Below, piece after piece: positions 8,395-16,275 of a stretch of 64,000 bases of DNA (the first letter of the stretch is position 1; each line of letters starts with the position of its first letter). The notes under the pieces were generated by a model. That model ran no database searches and had not been told where the DNA came from. It saw nothing but the letters and a program-made list of their open reading frames with translations. The translations under genes were made by a program, and so were the position numbers. Source of the DNA: Streptomyces sp. 150FB (GTDB lineage Bacteria; Actinomycetota; Actinomycetes; Streptomycetales; Streptomycetaceae); contig NZ_JTHL01000001.1 of the NCBI RefSeq assembly GCF_000818195.1, positions 9,507,048 through 9,571,047 of the forward strand, in the 5' to 3' direction.

Positions 8395-10482
8395 ATGCCG
8401 GCGCCCGGCCCGCACCGGCCTCCACCGGCAGCCGACCGGCCCACCCGGCAGGACCGGGCTCCCGAGGACAGGTCGATCGAGCCGGCCAGGGGCGCGGATA
8501 CCGACCTGGTGATGCGTTTCGAGCTACTCGGTCCCGTCCGGGCCTGGCGGGAGGACCAGGAGATCGGCCTGGGCACCCCCCAGCAGCGAGCACTGCTGGC
8601 GCTGCTCCTCCTGCATGAGGGGCGCCTGGTCGAGACAGACACGGCGCTCGAGGTGCTGTGGGGAGAGCGGGCGCCGCGCGGAGGCCGAGGGACCGTCCGC
8701 ACCTACGTCTCCCGGCTGCGCCCGCTCCTGGGCGGCGCCGCGGTGATCGAGTCGACGAGCAACGGCTATGTCCTGACACTGCGTGAAGCAACTCTCGACG
8801 TGGCCGGATTCCTGCGGTTGACGGAGCAGGCCTACGAGGCGGGCCGCCAGGGCGATCCGGGTGGCGCGGCCCGCGGTCTGCGGCAGGCGCTCGGAGCGTG
8901 GCGTGGGCAGGCGCTGGCCGGGGTACGGGGGATTTTCTTCGAGCTGGAACGCGACCGGCTGGAGGAACTGCGACTGGCCGCGCTGGAAGAGCTGTTCGCC
9001 GCCGAACTCGAAGGCGGCGCGCGGCCCGGCCTGACGGCCGAGCTCCGGGCCGCGGTCGCCGCACATCCGCTGCGCGAGCGCCTGCACGAGCATCTGATGC
9101 TGTCGCTGTACCGTTCCGGCCGCCGCGCCGAGGCGCTGGCCGCGTACGGCGGGGCCCGGCGGATCCTGCGTGAGGAGCTGGGCGTCGATCCCGGCTCCGA
9201 GCTGGACCGTCTGCACGCCCGTATTCTGCGGACCGATCCGGTGCTGGACGTACGGCGGGCCGCCCTCCGCTCCCCACCCCCTCCGGTCCCGGCTCAACTG
9301 CCCGCGGACCTCGCCGCGTTCACCGGCCGCGCCGCGGAGATCGCGGAGCTGACGGCGGTGCTCGACGACGCCTCCCGGACGCCGGTCGCCGGCATCACCG
9401 GCCTGGGCGGGACGGGCAAGACGACGCTCGCGCTCCGTGTCGCTCACCTCGTGCGCGACCGGTTCCCCGACGGTCAGCTCTTCGCCGACCTCGGGGGAGA
9501 GGACACGCCTGCCGAACCTGCCGAGGTACTTGGCCGGTTCCTGCGCGCCGTCGGCGTCGAGCGGCCCCCGGCAACCCTCGACGAACGAGCCGCGCTGTGG
9601 CGCACGGTCGTGTCGGGCCGCAGGCTGCTGATCGTCCTGGACAGCGCGTACGCGGCCGGGCAGGTCCGTCCGCTCCTGCCGGCCGCGCCCGGCTGCGCTG
9701 TCGTGGTGACCAGCCGGCGCCGGATCATCGACCTGCCGGGCGTCCACTGGCACCGGCTCGGGGTACTGCGGGCTCAGGACGCGTTGGAGTTGCTGGCCGC
9801 GGTCGCCGGCCCACGGCGGGTGTTCGCCGAGCGGGAGGCTTCCGAGCGGCTGGTCGCCGCCTGCTCCCACCAGCCGCTGGCCGTCCACGTGGCGGCGGCC
9901 CGGCTGGCCGCCCGGCCGTCGTGGACGATCGACGAGATACTCGCGCAGTTGGAGGACGACCTGCGGCAGCCGGTGGTCATGCACGAGGACTGCGAGATCG
10001 TCGACCAGCCCTTCCGGGACGCCCAGGCGCGCATGGACGCCCGCCACCGGGCCGCCTTCCACCTCGCGGCCGTCCCCGACTGCCACCGCCTCTCCGCAGG
10101 CGCAGCCGCTGCCGTACTCGACCTGCCGGTCGACCGGGCGAAGGCGGTCATGGAGACTCTGGTCGACCTGCATCTGGTGGAGACGGGTCCTGGCGGCTAC
10201 CACTACCTCGGCCTCGTCAAGGCGTTCGCCCGGCGGCAGGCCCTGGACGGCCTGGGCCGCGAGCAGTGCCGTCGGGCGCTGCGGCGCCTGCTGCGCCACT
10301 ATCTGGAGGACGGGGCCGCCGACCCCGCGGACGTACGGGCGGTACGGGATCAGGCCGCCGGCGTCCCGGACCCGGCGCCGGCGCTCGTACCGGAGCGGAT
10401 GGACCGTCACCAGCCCGCGCTCCGGCGCGGTGGGCCGCAACAGCGGGGCCTCGGCGCACGGGGCGAAACCCGGGGCCGGTGA
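8395..10482 (+). CDS. AfsR/SARP-family activator with NB-ARC domain
   Basis: A 695-residue regulator. Residues about 40-130 form the OmpR-like winged helix (RFELLGPVRAW, then GTVRTYVSRLRPLL), followed by a bacterial transcriptional activation domain to about 285. The NB-ARC ATPase starts near 300, with Walker A GLGGTGKTTLAL at 336. I chose ATG 8395 because GAGG lies eight bases upstream and it follows the exporter stop directly; ATG 8512 would remove 39 poorly conserved residues. AfsR-like proteins normally continue into TPR repeats, but this one ends soon after the NB-ARC winged helix. SARPs activate natural-product genes, and tailoring-type enzymes lie just downstream. Confidence 0.88.
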   Translation: MPAPGPHRPPPAADRPTRQDRAPEDRSIEPARGADTDLVMRFELLGPVRAWREDQEIGLGTPQQRALLALLLLHEGRLVETDTALEVLWGERAPRGGRGTVRTYVSRLRPLLGGAAVIESTSNGYVLTLREATLDVAGFLRLTEQAYEAGRQGDPGGAARGLRQALGAWRGQALAGVRGIFFELERDRLEELRLAALEELFAAELEGGARPGLTAELRAAVAAHPLRERLHEHLMLSLYRSGRRAEALAAYGGARRILREELGVDPGSELDRLHARILRTDPVLDVRRAALRSPPPPVPAQLPADLAAFTGRAAEIAELTAVLDDASRTPVAGITGLGGTGKTTLALRVAHLVRDRFPDGQLFADLGGEDTPAEPAEVLGRFLRAVGVERPPATLDERAALWRTVVSGRRLLIVLDSAYAAGQVRPLLPAAPGCAVVVTSRRRIIDLPGVHWHRLGVLRAQDALELLAAVAGPRRVFAEREASERLVAACSHQPLAVHVAAARLAARPSWTIDEILAQLEDDLRQPVVMHEDCEIVDQPFRDAQARMDARHRAAFHLAAVPDCHRLSAGAAAAVLDLPVDRAKAVMETLVDLHLVETGPGGYHYLGLVKAFARRQALDGLGREQCRRALRRLLRHYLEDGAADPADVRAVRDQAAGVPDPAPALVPERMDRHQPALRRGGPQQRGLGARGETRGR

Positions 10483-10600
10483 CGGCCGGCGCGCCGACGG
10501 GGGCCATCGGTGGCTGGATCTCCGGGAATCTCCCGTTGCTTTGACACTCCATCGGCGGTTCGTCGACACCACGTCGACAGCTCTCCTGTCGGATGGCCCC

Positions 10601-12463
10601 ATGTTGAGTTCACCGATGCGCGCCACTCTGACCGCCCAGGTCACCGGCCCCGTCCTGGGGCCGGACGACGACGGGTTCGCCGAGGAGTGCGCGCCGTACA
10701 ACCTTGCCGTGGCACACCGTCCCGCCGTAGTGGTGGGTGCGGTGGACAGCGCCGACGTCCAGGCCGCTGTCCGCTTCGCGGCGGCACACGGCCTGCCCGC
10801 CGCCGTCATGGCCACCGGGCACCAAGCGATCGTTCCGGCCGACGAGTCCGTCCTCATCACCACCCGCCGGATGGCGGGGGTCAGTGTCGACCCGGAGGCC
10901 CGTACCGCCCGGGTGGCGGCGGGGGCCACCTGGCAGCAGGTGGTCGACGCGGCCACTCCCCACGGGCTCGCCCCGCTCAACGGCTCCTCCCCGCTGGTGG
11001 GCGTCGTCGGCTACACGCTCGGCGGCGGCCTGAGCCCGACCATGGGCCGCGCCCACGGGTGGGCCAGCGACCACGTCACATCGATCGACGTCGTGACGGC
11101 GGACGGCCTGCCGCGCCGCGTGGACGCCACCGCGGAACCCGAACTGTTCTGGGCACTGCGGGGCGGCAAGAGCAACTTCGGCATCGTCACGGCCATGGAG
11201 TTCGCGCTGTTCCCCGTCACCCACCTGTGGGCCGGCGGCCTGTTCTTCTCCGGGGACGACGCGGCGGCCGTCCTGCACGCCTACGCCGCTTTCACCGCCG
11301 CGGCCCCCAACGCCCTGAGCTCCTCCATCGCCCTGCTGCGACTGCCGCCACTGCCGGGGGTGCCCGAGCTGCTCGCCGGCCGCTTCACCGTGCACATCCG
11401 GATCTCCTACCTGGGAGCGGAAAAGGAGGGGGAGCATCTGGTCGCCCCGCTGCGCGCGGCCGCCCCGGTCCTCCTGGACACCCTCGGCCCGATGCCGTAC
11501 GAGGACTTCGCCGGAATCCACTCCGACCCGGTCGACCCCGCGCCGTTCTCCGAGTACACCGCGATGCTGTCGGCGCTGACACCCGACACCGTCGAGGCGA
11601 TCCTGACGGCAGCGGGGCCGGCAGCGGACTGCCCGGTGCAGTTCGTCGAACTTCGCCACCTCGGCGGCGCGCTCGCCCGGCCGGCGGACAACGCCGTCGG
11701 CAACCGGGACGCCCGGTTCGCCCTGTGGGTCGTGGCCATCGGGATGCCCGACGACCTCGGCGCGCAGGACGCCTACGCCGACGCGTTGCTGGCCCGGATG
11801 CGCCCCTGGTCCACCGGCGGGCGCTACCTCAACTTCCTCGCCGCCCACAACACCGCGATACCGGATGTGCGCGCCGCCTACGACGAGGCTGCCTACCGCC
11901 GCCTGCGGGACATCAAGCGGCGCTTCGACCCCCACAACCTGTTCCGCCTCAACCACAACATCCCCCCTGCGGAGGACCCCATGACCGACGAAACGCTCCA
12001 GCTCATCGTCGACCGCGCCGCCATCGCGGACACAGTGCACCGTTACGCGGCCGGCCTGGACCACGGCGACGCCGAACTGCTCACCTCGTCGCTGACCGAG
12101 GACGCCACGGTCGACCTGACGCCCGCCACGACCAAGATCGGCCTGGACTTTCCCGTACTGGCCCCGCGGGAGACCGTCGTGGGAGTGCTGATCCCCGCGG
12201 TGGGTCCCCTGGACACCAGCCATGTGATCAGCAACATCCGTACGACGGTGGACGGTGACACCGCGAACGTGCGGTGTTACGCGATGGCCCAGCACTTCCC
12301 GCCCGGGGAGGGCCCCAGGCCGGAACGCACCAGGCAGGCGCTGATGATGAACCGCTACGACGCCGACCTGGTACGCGACGACAAAATCTGGCGCATCAGG
12401 CGCCTCACCATCGACAGCGCGTGGTTCTCCGGCGACCCGACCGTCCTGATGCCGAGCGACTGA
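10601..12463 (+). CDS. FAD-linked oxidase fused to a SnoaL/NTF2-like domain
   Basis: A single 620-residue frame made of two usually separate proteins. Residues 1-460 are a berberine-bridge-type FAD oxidase. H74 in ATGHQ is the probable covalent FAD ligand, GYTLGGGLSPTMGR (about 141-154) is the FAD loop, and NHN near the end is the usual C-terminal BBE motif. From M461 the sequence is a SnoaL-like/NTF2 domain of about 160 residues (MTDETLQLIVDRAAIADTVH). A good GGAGG site lies five bases before the ATG of M461, so the second half may also be made alone. Oxidases of this type act in natural-product tailoring. The substrate is unknown. Confidence 0.85.
   Translation: MLSSPMRATLTAQVTGPVLGPDDDGFAEECAPYNLAVAHRPAVVVGAVDSADVQAAVRFAAAHGLPAAVMATGHQAIVPADESVLITTRRMAGVSVDPEARTARVAAGATWQQVVDAATPHGLAPLNGSSPLVGVVGYTLGGGLSPTMGRAHGWASDHVTSIDVVTADGLPRRVDATAEPELFWALRGGKSNFGIVTAMEFALFPVTHLWAGGLFFSGDDAAAVLHAYAAFTAAAPNALSSSIALLRLPPLPGVPELLAGRFTVHIRISYLGAEKEGEHLVAPLRAAAPVLLDTLGPMPYEDFAGIHSDPVDPAPFSEYTAMLSALTPDTVEAILTAAGPAADCPVQFVELRHLGGALARPADNAVGNRDARFALWVVAIGMPDDLGAQDAYADALLARMRPWSTGGRYLNFLAAHNTAIPDVRAAYDEAAYRRLRDIKRRFDPHNLFRLNHNIPPAEDPMTDETLQLIVDRAAIADTVHRYAAGLDHGDAELLTSSLTEDATVDLTPATTKIGLDFPVLAPRETVVGVLIPAVGPLDTSHVISNIRTTVDGDTANVRCYAMAQHFPPGEGPRPERTRQALMMNRYDADLVRDDKIWRIRRLTIDSAWFSGDPTVLMPSD
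11971..11985 (+). promoter_or_regulatory. Internal ribosome site within the oxidase-SnoaL fusion
   Basis: GGAGG at 11971-11975 is five bases before ATG 11981, which is in the same frame as the upstream oxidase with no stop between. It looks like the leftover ribosome site of a formerly separate SnoaL-like gene and may still work. Confidence 0.6.
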
Positions 12464-12522
12464 TTCCGCCGGGGCGGGGCGTACGCCGACGCGAGCTGTC
12501 CGGCGCCGGCCCGGCAGCCGGC

Positions 12523-12565
12523 GACGGGAGGGCCCGTTCCCGCAGGGGAGAGGGGCCCTCCCGTC
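12523..12565. terminator. Bidirectional hairpin terminator
   Basis: GACGGGAGGGCCC pairs perfectly with GGGCCCTCCCGTC across a 17-base loop (13-bp stem). It lies between the convergent oxidase-SnoaL and SRPBCC genes and can serve both. Confidence 0.75.
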
Positions 12566-12578
12566 AAGTTCAGTGGGG

Positions 12579-13133
12579 TTACTTGCCTCGGGATGCCAGC
12601 GCCCTGCGCGCGATGCTCGCGGCGTAGTTCGGCGTCTCCCGGTGGTTGTGACCGTCCGAGGCCTCCTGGCGCGCCGTCGCCGCCTGCTCGAACGTGATGC
12701 CGTTCGTTTCGTAGAAGGCCATCCCGTCCGTGGTCGGATGGGCAAGGATGCTGTTGCTCAACCGGCAGGTGCCGTCACCGTTGTCCGTGACACGTTGTTC
12801 CCAGATTCCTTGCGACGTGGTCCAGCCGTTCGGTGTCAGCGCGTCCGACAGTGACACCAGACGGAGATGGTGCTTCTCGAAGATCTCGTGCACGGCGTGC
12901 TGGATGGTAAGGGTGGTGCCGATCATCTCGACATTCAGTGTTTCCCGGCGGCCGTCGTCGGTGATTCCGTGCGCACACGCCTTGTGCTCGCCCGGGGCGC
13001 AGCGTTGGTATTCCTCGTCGGACAGGTTTCCCAACCAGTCCGCGAGGTCAACCTGGTCGAAAGGCGCACTGATCGTGGCATTGACCGTCGAGTCCGAAAG
13101 GACGAGATCAGTCAGAACATTGTTCTCGCTCAT
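12579..13133 (-). CDS. SRPBCC-family protein
   Basis: A 184-residue protein that I recognise as SRPBCC-like (polyketide cyclase/START fold) from its overall pattern: an N-terminal beta strand pair, MIGTTLTIQH, LRLVSLSDALTPNG, and a C-terminal HNHRETPNYAASIARRAL helix. Proteins of this fold bind hydrophobic ligands in a deep cavity, and some are cyclases or aromatases. No catalytic residues can be assigned. It is on the same strand as the upstream SDR, but a hairpin in the 211-base gap suggests separate transcription. The natural-product context suggests a tailoring or ligand-binding role, by inference only. Confidence 0.7.
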   Translation of the reverse strand: MSENNVLTDLVLSDSTVNATISAPFDQVDLADWLGNLSDEEYQRCAPGEHKACAHGITDDGRRETLNVEMIGTTLTIQHAVHEIFEKHHLRLVSLSDALTPNGWTTSQGIWEQRVTDNGDGTCRLSNSILAHPTTDGMAFYETNGITFEQAATARQEASDGHNHRETPNYAASIARRALASRGK

Positions 13134-13281
13134 GTGGCTTTTTCTTCCTCATTGCCGGGCGCCCCGCCATTACCTCTGGCGATGGTGTCAGGCACTTTCC
13201 GGATGAGGAAGCTCCCACGCCCACCCGAGCCGCTCCAAGGCCCACTCCACGAAGGGGCAGGGCCCGGGATACCCGCGCGTA

Positions 13282-13309
13282 TCCGTACGGGCCTGCTGGG
13301 CCGTACGGA
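13282..13309 (-). terminator. Hairpin downstream of SDR gene
   Basis: TCCGTACGG-N10-CCGTACGGA, a perfect 9-bp stem, lies between the SDR stop and the SRPBCC start. It probably ends the tautomerase-SnoaL/SDR transcript. Confidence 0.55.
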
Positions 13310-13344
13310 CATCCGCTGCGGGGTCAGGGGGCCGGGAGGGGCGG

Positions 13345-14124
13345 TTACCAGTCGAGCGTGAGCGGCACGAAGGGAGCGTCCTCAGGTGCCGCCTTCCGGT
13401 TCTCCAGGGCGGTCCTGGCTGGCGCGCCCACCGGAAGGCGCAGCGGAGGATCGGACTGTTCGAGCGTGTCGGCGAGCGCGGTGGCCACTTCTTCGGGGGT
13501 GATGGGCTCGAAGATCGAGGTGCCGCGCAGCGGGGCGAATTGTTTGAACAGGGGGGTGTAGGGGTCGTTGTCCGTGAAATAGGACTTGGCGCGCTCGGCT
13601 CCGCCGGACGAGACGGTGCTCGGCTGGAGGATGGTCACCTTGATGCCGAAGTGGCCTGCCTCGACGGCCAGCGTCTCGGCGAACGCCTCCATGGCCCACT
13701 TGCTGGCGGCGTAGGGGCCGATGATCGGCACGACGAGCCGGCCTTGGATGCTGGAGACGAAAATCAGCCGCCCCGCGCCTCGTTCGCGCATGGCGGGCAG
13801 CACTCCCTGCGCCACCCGCAGCGGGCCGAAGGTGTTGAGCTGGAAGAGGCCTTCGACCTCGGAGATGGGCACGTTCTCCAGGGACGCGCGGATCGTCGCG
13901 CCGGCGTTGCTGACGAGGACGTCGATCTCTCCGGCGGCGAGCAGGGCCTCGTCGACACTCTTCTGATCGGTGACGTCGAGGCGCAGACGCTGGTCGACGG
14001 GGAGGTCTTCGAGGTCCTCGGGCCGACGGGCGGTGGCGACGACCCTGTGGCCGCGGGCGGCGAGTTCGATCGCGATGGCGCGGCCGATGCCCCGGGAGGC
14101 GCCAGTGATGAGTACGGAGGTCAT
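13345..14124 (-). CDS. SDR-family oxidoreductase
   Basis: A 259-residue classical SDR with GASRGIG near the N-terminus, SNAG near residue 83, a VSSIQG serine region, and YAASKWAMEAFAE with the catalytic Tyr and Lys. The pattern resembles the retinol-dehydrogenase-like subgroup often seen near TetR regulators. The ATG at 14124 follows GGAGCAGGAG. The tautomerase-SnoaL gene lies 117 bases upstream on the same strand, so the two probably form an operon. Confidence 0.88.
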   Translation of the reverse strand: MTSVLITGASRGIGRAIAIELAARGHRVVATARRPEDLEDLPVDQRLRLDVTDQKSVDEALLAAGEIDVLVSNAGATIRASLENVPISEVEGLFQLNTFGPLRVAQGVLPAMRERGAGRLIFVSSIQGRLVVPIIGPYAASKWAMEAFAETLAVEAGHFGIKVTILQPSTVSSGGAERAKSYFTDNDPYTPLFKQFAPLRGTSIFEPITPEEVATALADTLEQSDPPLRLPVGAPARTALENRKAAPEDAPFVPLTLDW

Positions 14125-14241
14125 GTCGTTCTCCTGCTCCTGTTTCGGGTGGCGCGGCGGAAGCGGCGGCGCATCAATGGCTGACCGCCCGGCTTCCGTG
14201 GAGTGCGGGGTGATGAGGTGTCGCTGTTGGGCACGAATCGC

Positions 14242-15072
14242 TCAGCCGAGGGTTTTTATCCCGGCGGCGGTGTCGGCGTAGATCTGTGCCGACACGAAGT
14301 TACCGCCAGTGATGTCGAATACCCATGCATTCTCGGCCTCCATCGACTGCCCTGTTGTCCTGCCTTTGGCGGTAATGGTGATTTCGGCGATCAGGTGGTC
14401 GTCCGCCTCGATGACATGCCTGAGGTCGGTGGCGAAGGATTCGTAATATTCGCTCCCTTGTTCGGTCACCCGCTTGAAGTAGTCGTCGAATTCCCGGGCT
14501 CCCCTGAATTCCCCGCCGTACGGCATCGAGGTCGGCATCTTCAGTACGAAGTCGTCGCGCAGCATCGACACGATCCGGCCGCGGTCGTTGCCCCGGAAAA
14601 GCCGGGTGATCGCCTCCACCATTTCCGCCCTGGTGTAGGCATCCCGGGTGCCCGGCACGACGGCCGAGCGGTCAAGCGCTTCCCGCGCAGTCGTCTCCGT
14701 GGCCGGTACTCCGTCGGCGAAGGAGAAGTTGACCGGCGGAGTCACGTGCATCTTGACGAACACGTCCGCGGGCCTTACCCCGGGGTTCTCCGACAGATTG
14801 CGGGTCAGAACGCTGTAGAAGGCTCGCTTTGCCTCCTCGCCTCGGTCCAGGCCGTCGGTGATGGTGAACACGATGAAGTCGTCGGACCGGGGCCCGCCAC
14901 GGAAATGACGGTTGAAGACCAGCTCTCCGGGCGCGTGCTGGTTGATGATCTGGAAGCGGTCCTCGGCGAACATTCCCAGCCCCTCGACCAGTGCCTCGTG
15001 CACGGCGTCGGAGACGGTTTCCAGGTACTCGGGGGCCTTTCCGCGAAGCAGGTCGATGTTGACGAATGGCAT
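14242..15072 (-). CDS. Tautomerase fused to a SnoaL-like domain
   Basis: A 276-residue two-domain protein. The N-terminal ~125 residues belong to the tautomerase superfamily. Pro2, exposed after Met removal, is the expected catalytic base (MPFVNIDLL). From about residue 150 a SnoaL/NTF2-like domain follows (AEMVEAITRLFRGNDRGRIV to the end). I chose ATG 15072 because it puts proline second and is preceded by GGAAAGGA. Tautomerases of this type interconvert keto-enol acids, and SnoaL domains occur in cyclases and ketosteroid-isomerase-like enzymes. A joint isomerisation/cyclisation role is possible but not shown. The divergent TetR gene probably regulates it. Confidence 0.85.
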   Translation of the reverse strand: MPFVNIDLLRGKAPEYLETVSDAVHEALVEGLGMFAEDRFQIINQHAPGELVFNRHFRGGPRSDDFIVFTITDGLDRGEEAKRAFYSVLTRNLSENPGVRPADVFVKMHVTPPVNFSFADGVPATETTAREALDRSAVVPGTRDAYTRAEMVEAITRLFRGNDRGRIVSMLRDDFVLKMPTSMPYGGEFRGAREFDDYFKRVTEQGSEYYESFATDLRHVIEADDHLIAEITITAKGRTTGQSMEAENAWVFDITGGNFVSAQIYADTAAGIKTLG

Positions 15073-15228
15073 GACGGTCCTTTCCAGCGCCGGATCGGCG
15101 TGACGCCGTCGCGTGCTGCTCGCGCCCACGCGGCGGAGACAGGGGCCGGTCTCGCCCATGGAGTGGGCTCGTTCCGGTCGTGCTGACCCGGGGCTGTGTC
15201 GGCGCTCGGTGTCTTGTGACATCAATAC

Positions 15229-15244
15229 TATGCCGACCGTCATA
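15229..15244. promoter_or_regulatory. Palindrome, probable TetR operator
   Basis: TATGcCGacCGtCATA is a 16-bp dyad (TATG-N-CG-NN-CG-N-CATA) between the divergent tautomerase-SnoaL and TetR genes. The next bases include ACATAGAAAG (15244-15253), which recurs at 15927-15936 beyond the TetR gene. Position makes it the likely target of the adjacent TetR. Confidence 0.6.
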
Positions 15245-15277
15245 CATAGAAAGTCAAGGACCGGATAGACTGGAGGC

Positions 15278-15862
15278 ATGGGAAGAAGTTCAGACAGCAG
15301 GCAGCGCATGGTCGCGGCCGCGCGGCAGCTCATCCGGGAGCGGGGCTACCACGGCACGGCGCTGTCCGACGTGATCGAACGGAGTGCGGCGCCCCGCGGG
15401 TCGGTCTACTACCACTTCCCCGAGGGCAAGGTGCAGATGGCGGCCGAGGCGGCCGACAGCCACGCCCGGGAACAGGTAGAGGTGATCAATCGGGCGGCAG
15501 GCTCCTCGTCATCGGCCGAGGACCTGGTCCGCACGTATTTCGACCTGGCCCGCGAGGGCATGGTGAACAGCGGCTATCAGCGCGGCTGCGCCATCGCTCC
15601 CTTGGTGATCGACGCCGGCGAGGAGTCCGGCGAACTCGAAGCGGCAGGCCACCGCTCGTTCTCGACCATGGTCGACGGCATGGCCTTCCAGCTCATCGTG
15701 CTCGGGGTGAAGAACGCCGCGGCGCGAGAGCTCGCTCACGCCGTGGTGGCGGCGGTCGAGGGCGCGCTCATAACTTCGCGCGCCCTGCGCAGTCCTGAAC
15801 CCTTCGACGCGGTGCGGGCGGTGCTGGCCGACCGCGCGCGAAACGTGTCCGCGATCAACTGA
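15278..15862 (+). CDS. TetR-family repressor, LmrA/YxaF-like
   Basis: A 194-residue TetR regulator. The N-terminal helix-turn-helix spans about residues 9-52, ending GSVYYHFPEGK. The ligand-domain motif RGCAIAPLVIDAG resembles the LmrA/YxaF subgroup, which usually senses hydrophobic small molecules and controls a divergent gene. ATG 15278 follows a TGGAGG site. It is divergent from the tautomerase-SnoaL gene, with a 16-bp palindrome between them. Confidence 0.9.
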   Translation: MGRSSDSRQRMVAAARQLIRERGYHGTALSDVIERSAAPRGSVYYHFPEGKVQMAAEAADSHAREQVEVINRAAGSSSSAEDLVRTYFDLAREGMVNSGYQRGCAIAPLVIDAGEESGELEAAGHRSFSTMVDGMAFQLIVLGVKNAAARELAHAVVAAVEGALITSRALRSPEPFDAVRAVLADRARNVSAIN

Positions 15863-16027
15863 CGTCGGACGGGCCCAGACCGGCCCGCAACCCTTCCACG
15901 CGTATGCGGACTGTATATGCCCAACGACATAGAAAGATTGTGTCCTGGGTCATCGCTTGCGCTACCTGGGGGATGCCTGGCCGTGGCTGTCCCGCTGGGA
16001 GAGCCTGGCGAGGCGGACAAAAGCAAA

Positions 16028-16051
16028 GGCAAGGAGATCTCTCTCCTTGCC
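16028..16051 (+). terminator. Perfect hairpin upstream of the RAE
   Basis: GGCAAGGAGA-tctc-TCTCCTTGCC is a 10-bp perfect stem with a four-base loop, 23 bases before the rifamycin-associated element. It may terminate the TetR transcript or insulate the rifamycin-responsive promoter. It has no T-tract. Confidence 0.5.
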
Positions 16052-16074
16052 ACTACTAACGTATAGCGCACTGG

Positions 16075-16093
16075 GGGGCTTGCGGCAAGGCCC
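16075..16093 (+). promoter_or_regulatory. Rifamycin-associated element (RAE)
   Basis: GGGGCTTGCGGCAAGGCCC matches the 19-bp rifamycin-associated element as I recall it from work on actinobacterial rifamycin-inactivating genes, where it is needed for rifamycin induction. It lies 182 bases before the phosphotransferase start. The match is by eye from memory. Confidence 0.85.
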
Positions 16094-16275
16094 GGGTGGT
16101 GGCGCAGAATCGGCGGCCGAGGCCACAACCTGCGGAAATGAGGGCGCGACGTGCGTGTGTTGTCGACGTGTGGGGGACGCGGTGACGTCGAACCAGGGGT
16201 GGGGCGGGCGGTGAGGCCGGCAGTGCGGTCGGCCGGTGCGGTACAGCGGGACACGACTGCCCCGGAGGCATCACG

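Larger units (their letters stand above)
15863..16275. other. Intergenic region upstream of rifampin phosphotransferase
   Basis: This 413-base gap has no convincing gene. It holds an AT-richer stretch (about 15905-15950), a second copy of ACATAGAAAG (15927-15936), a perfect hairpin (16028-16051) and the rifamycin-associated element (16075-16093). The roughly 180 bases between the element and the start codon would be a long 5' leader. Confidence 0.6.

Noticed and set aside
9597..10544. A long alternative frame within the SARP gene
   Set aside because: It is a GC-rich shadow. The chosen frame carries the NB-ARC motifs and correct domain order.
15957..16214. An 85-residue open frame in the rph leader
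   Set aside because: It covers the hairpin and RAE, has no ribosome site and no recognisable protein pattern, so it is most likely a chance frame.
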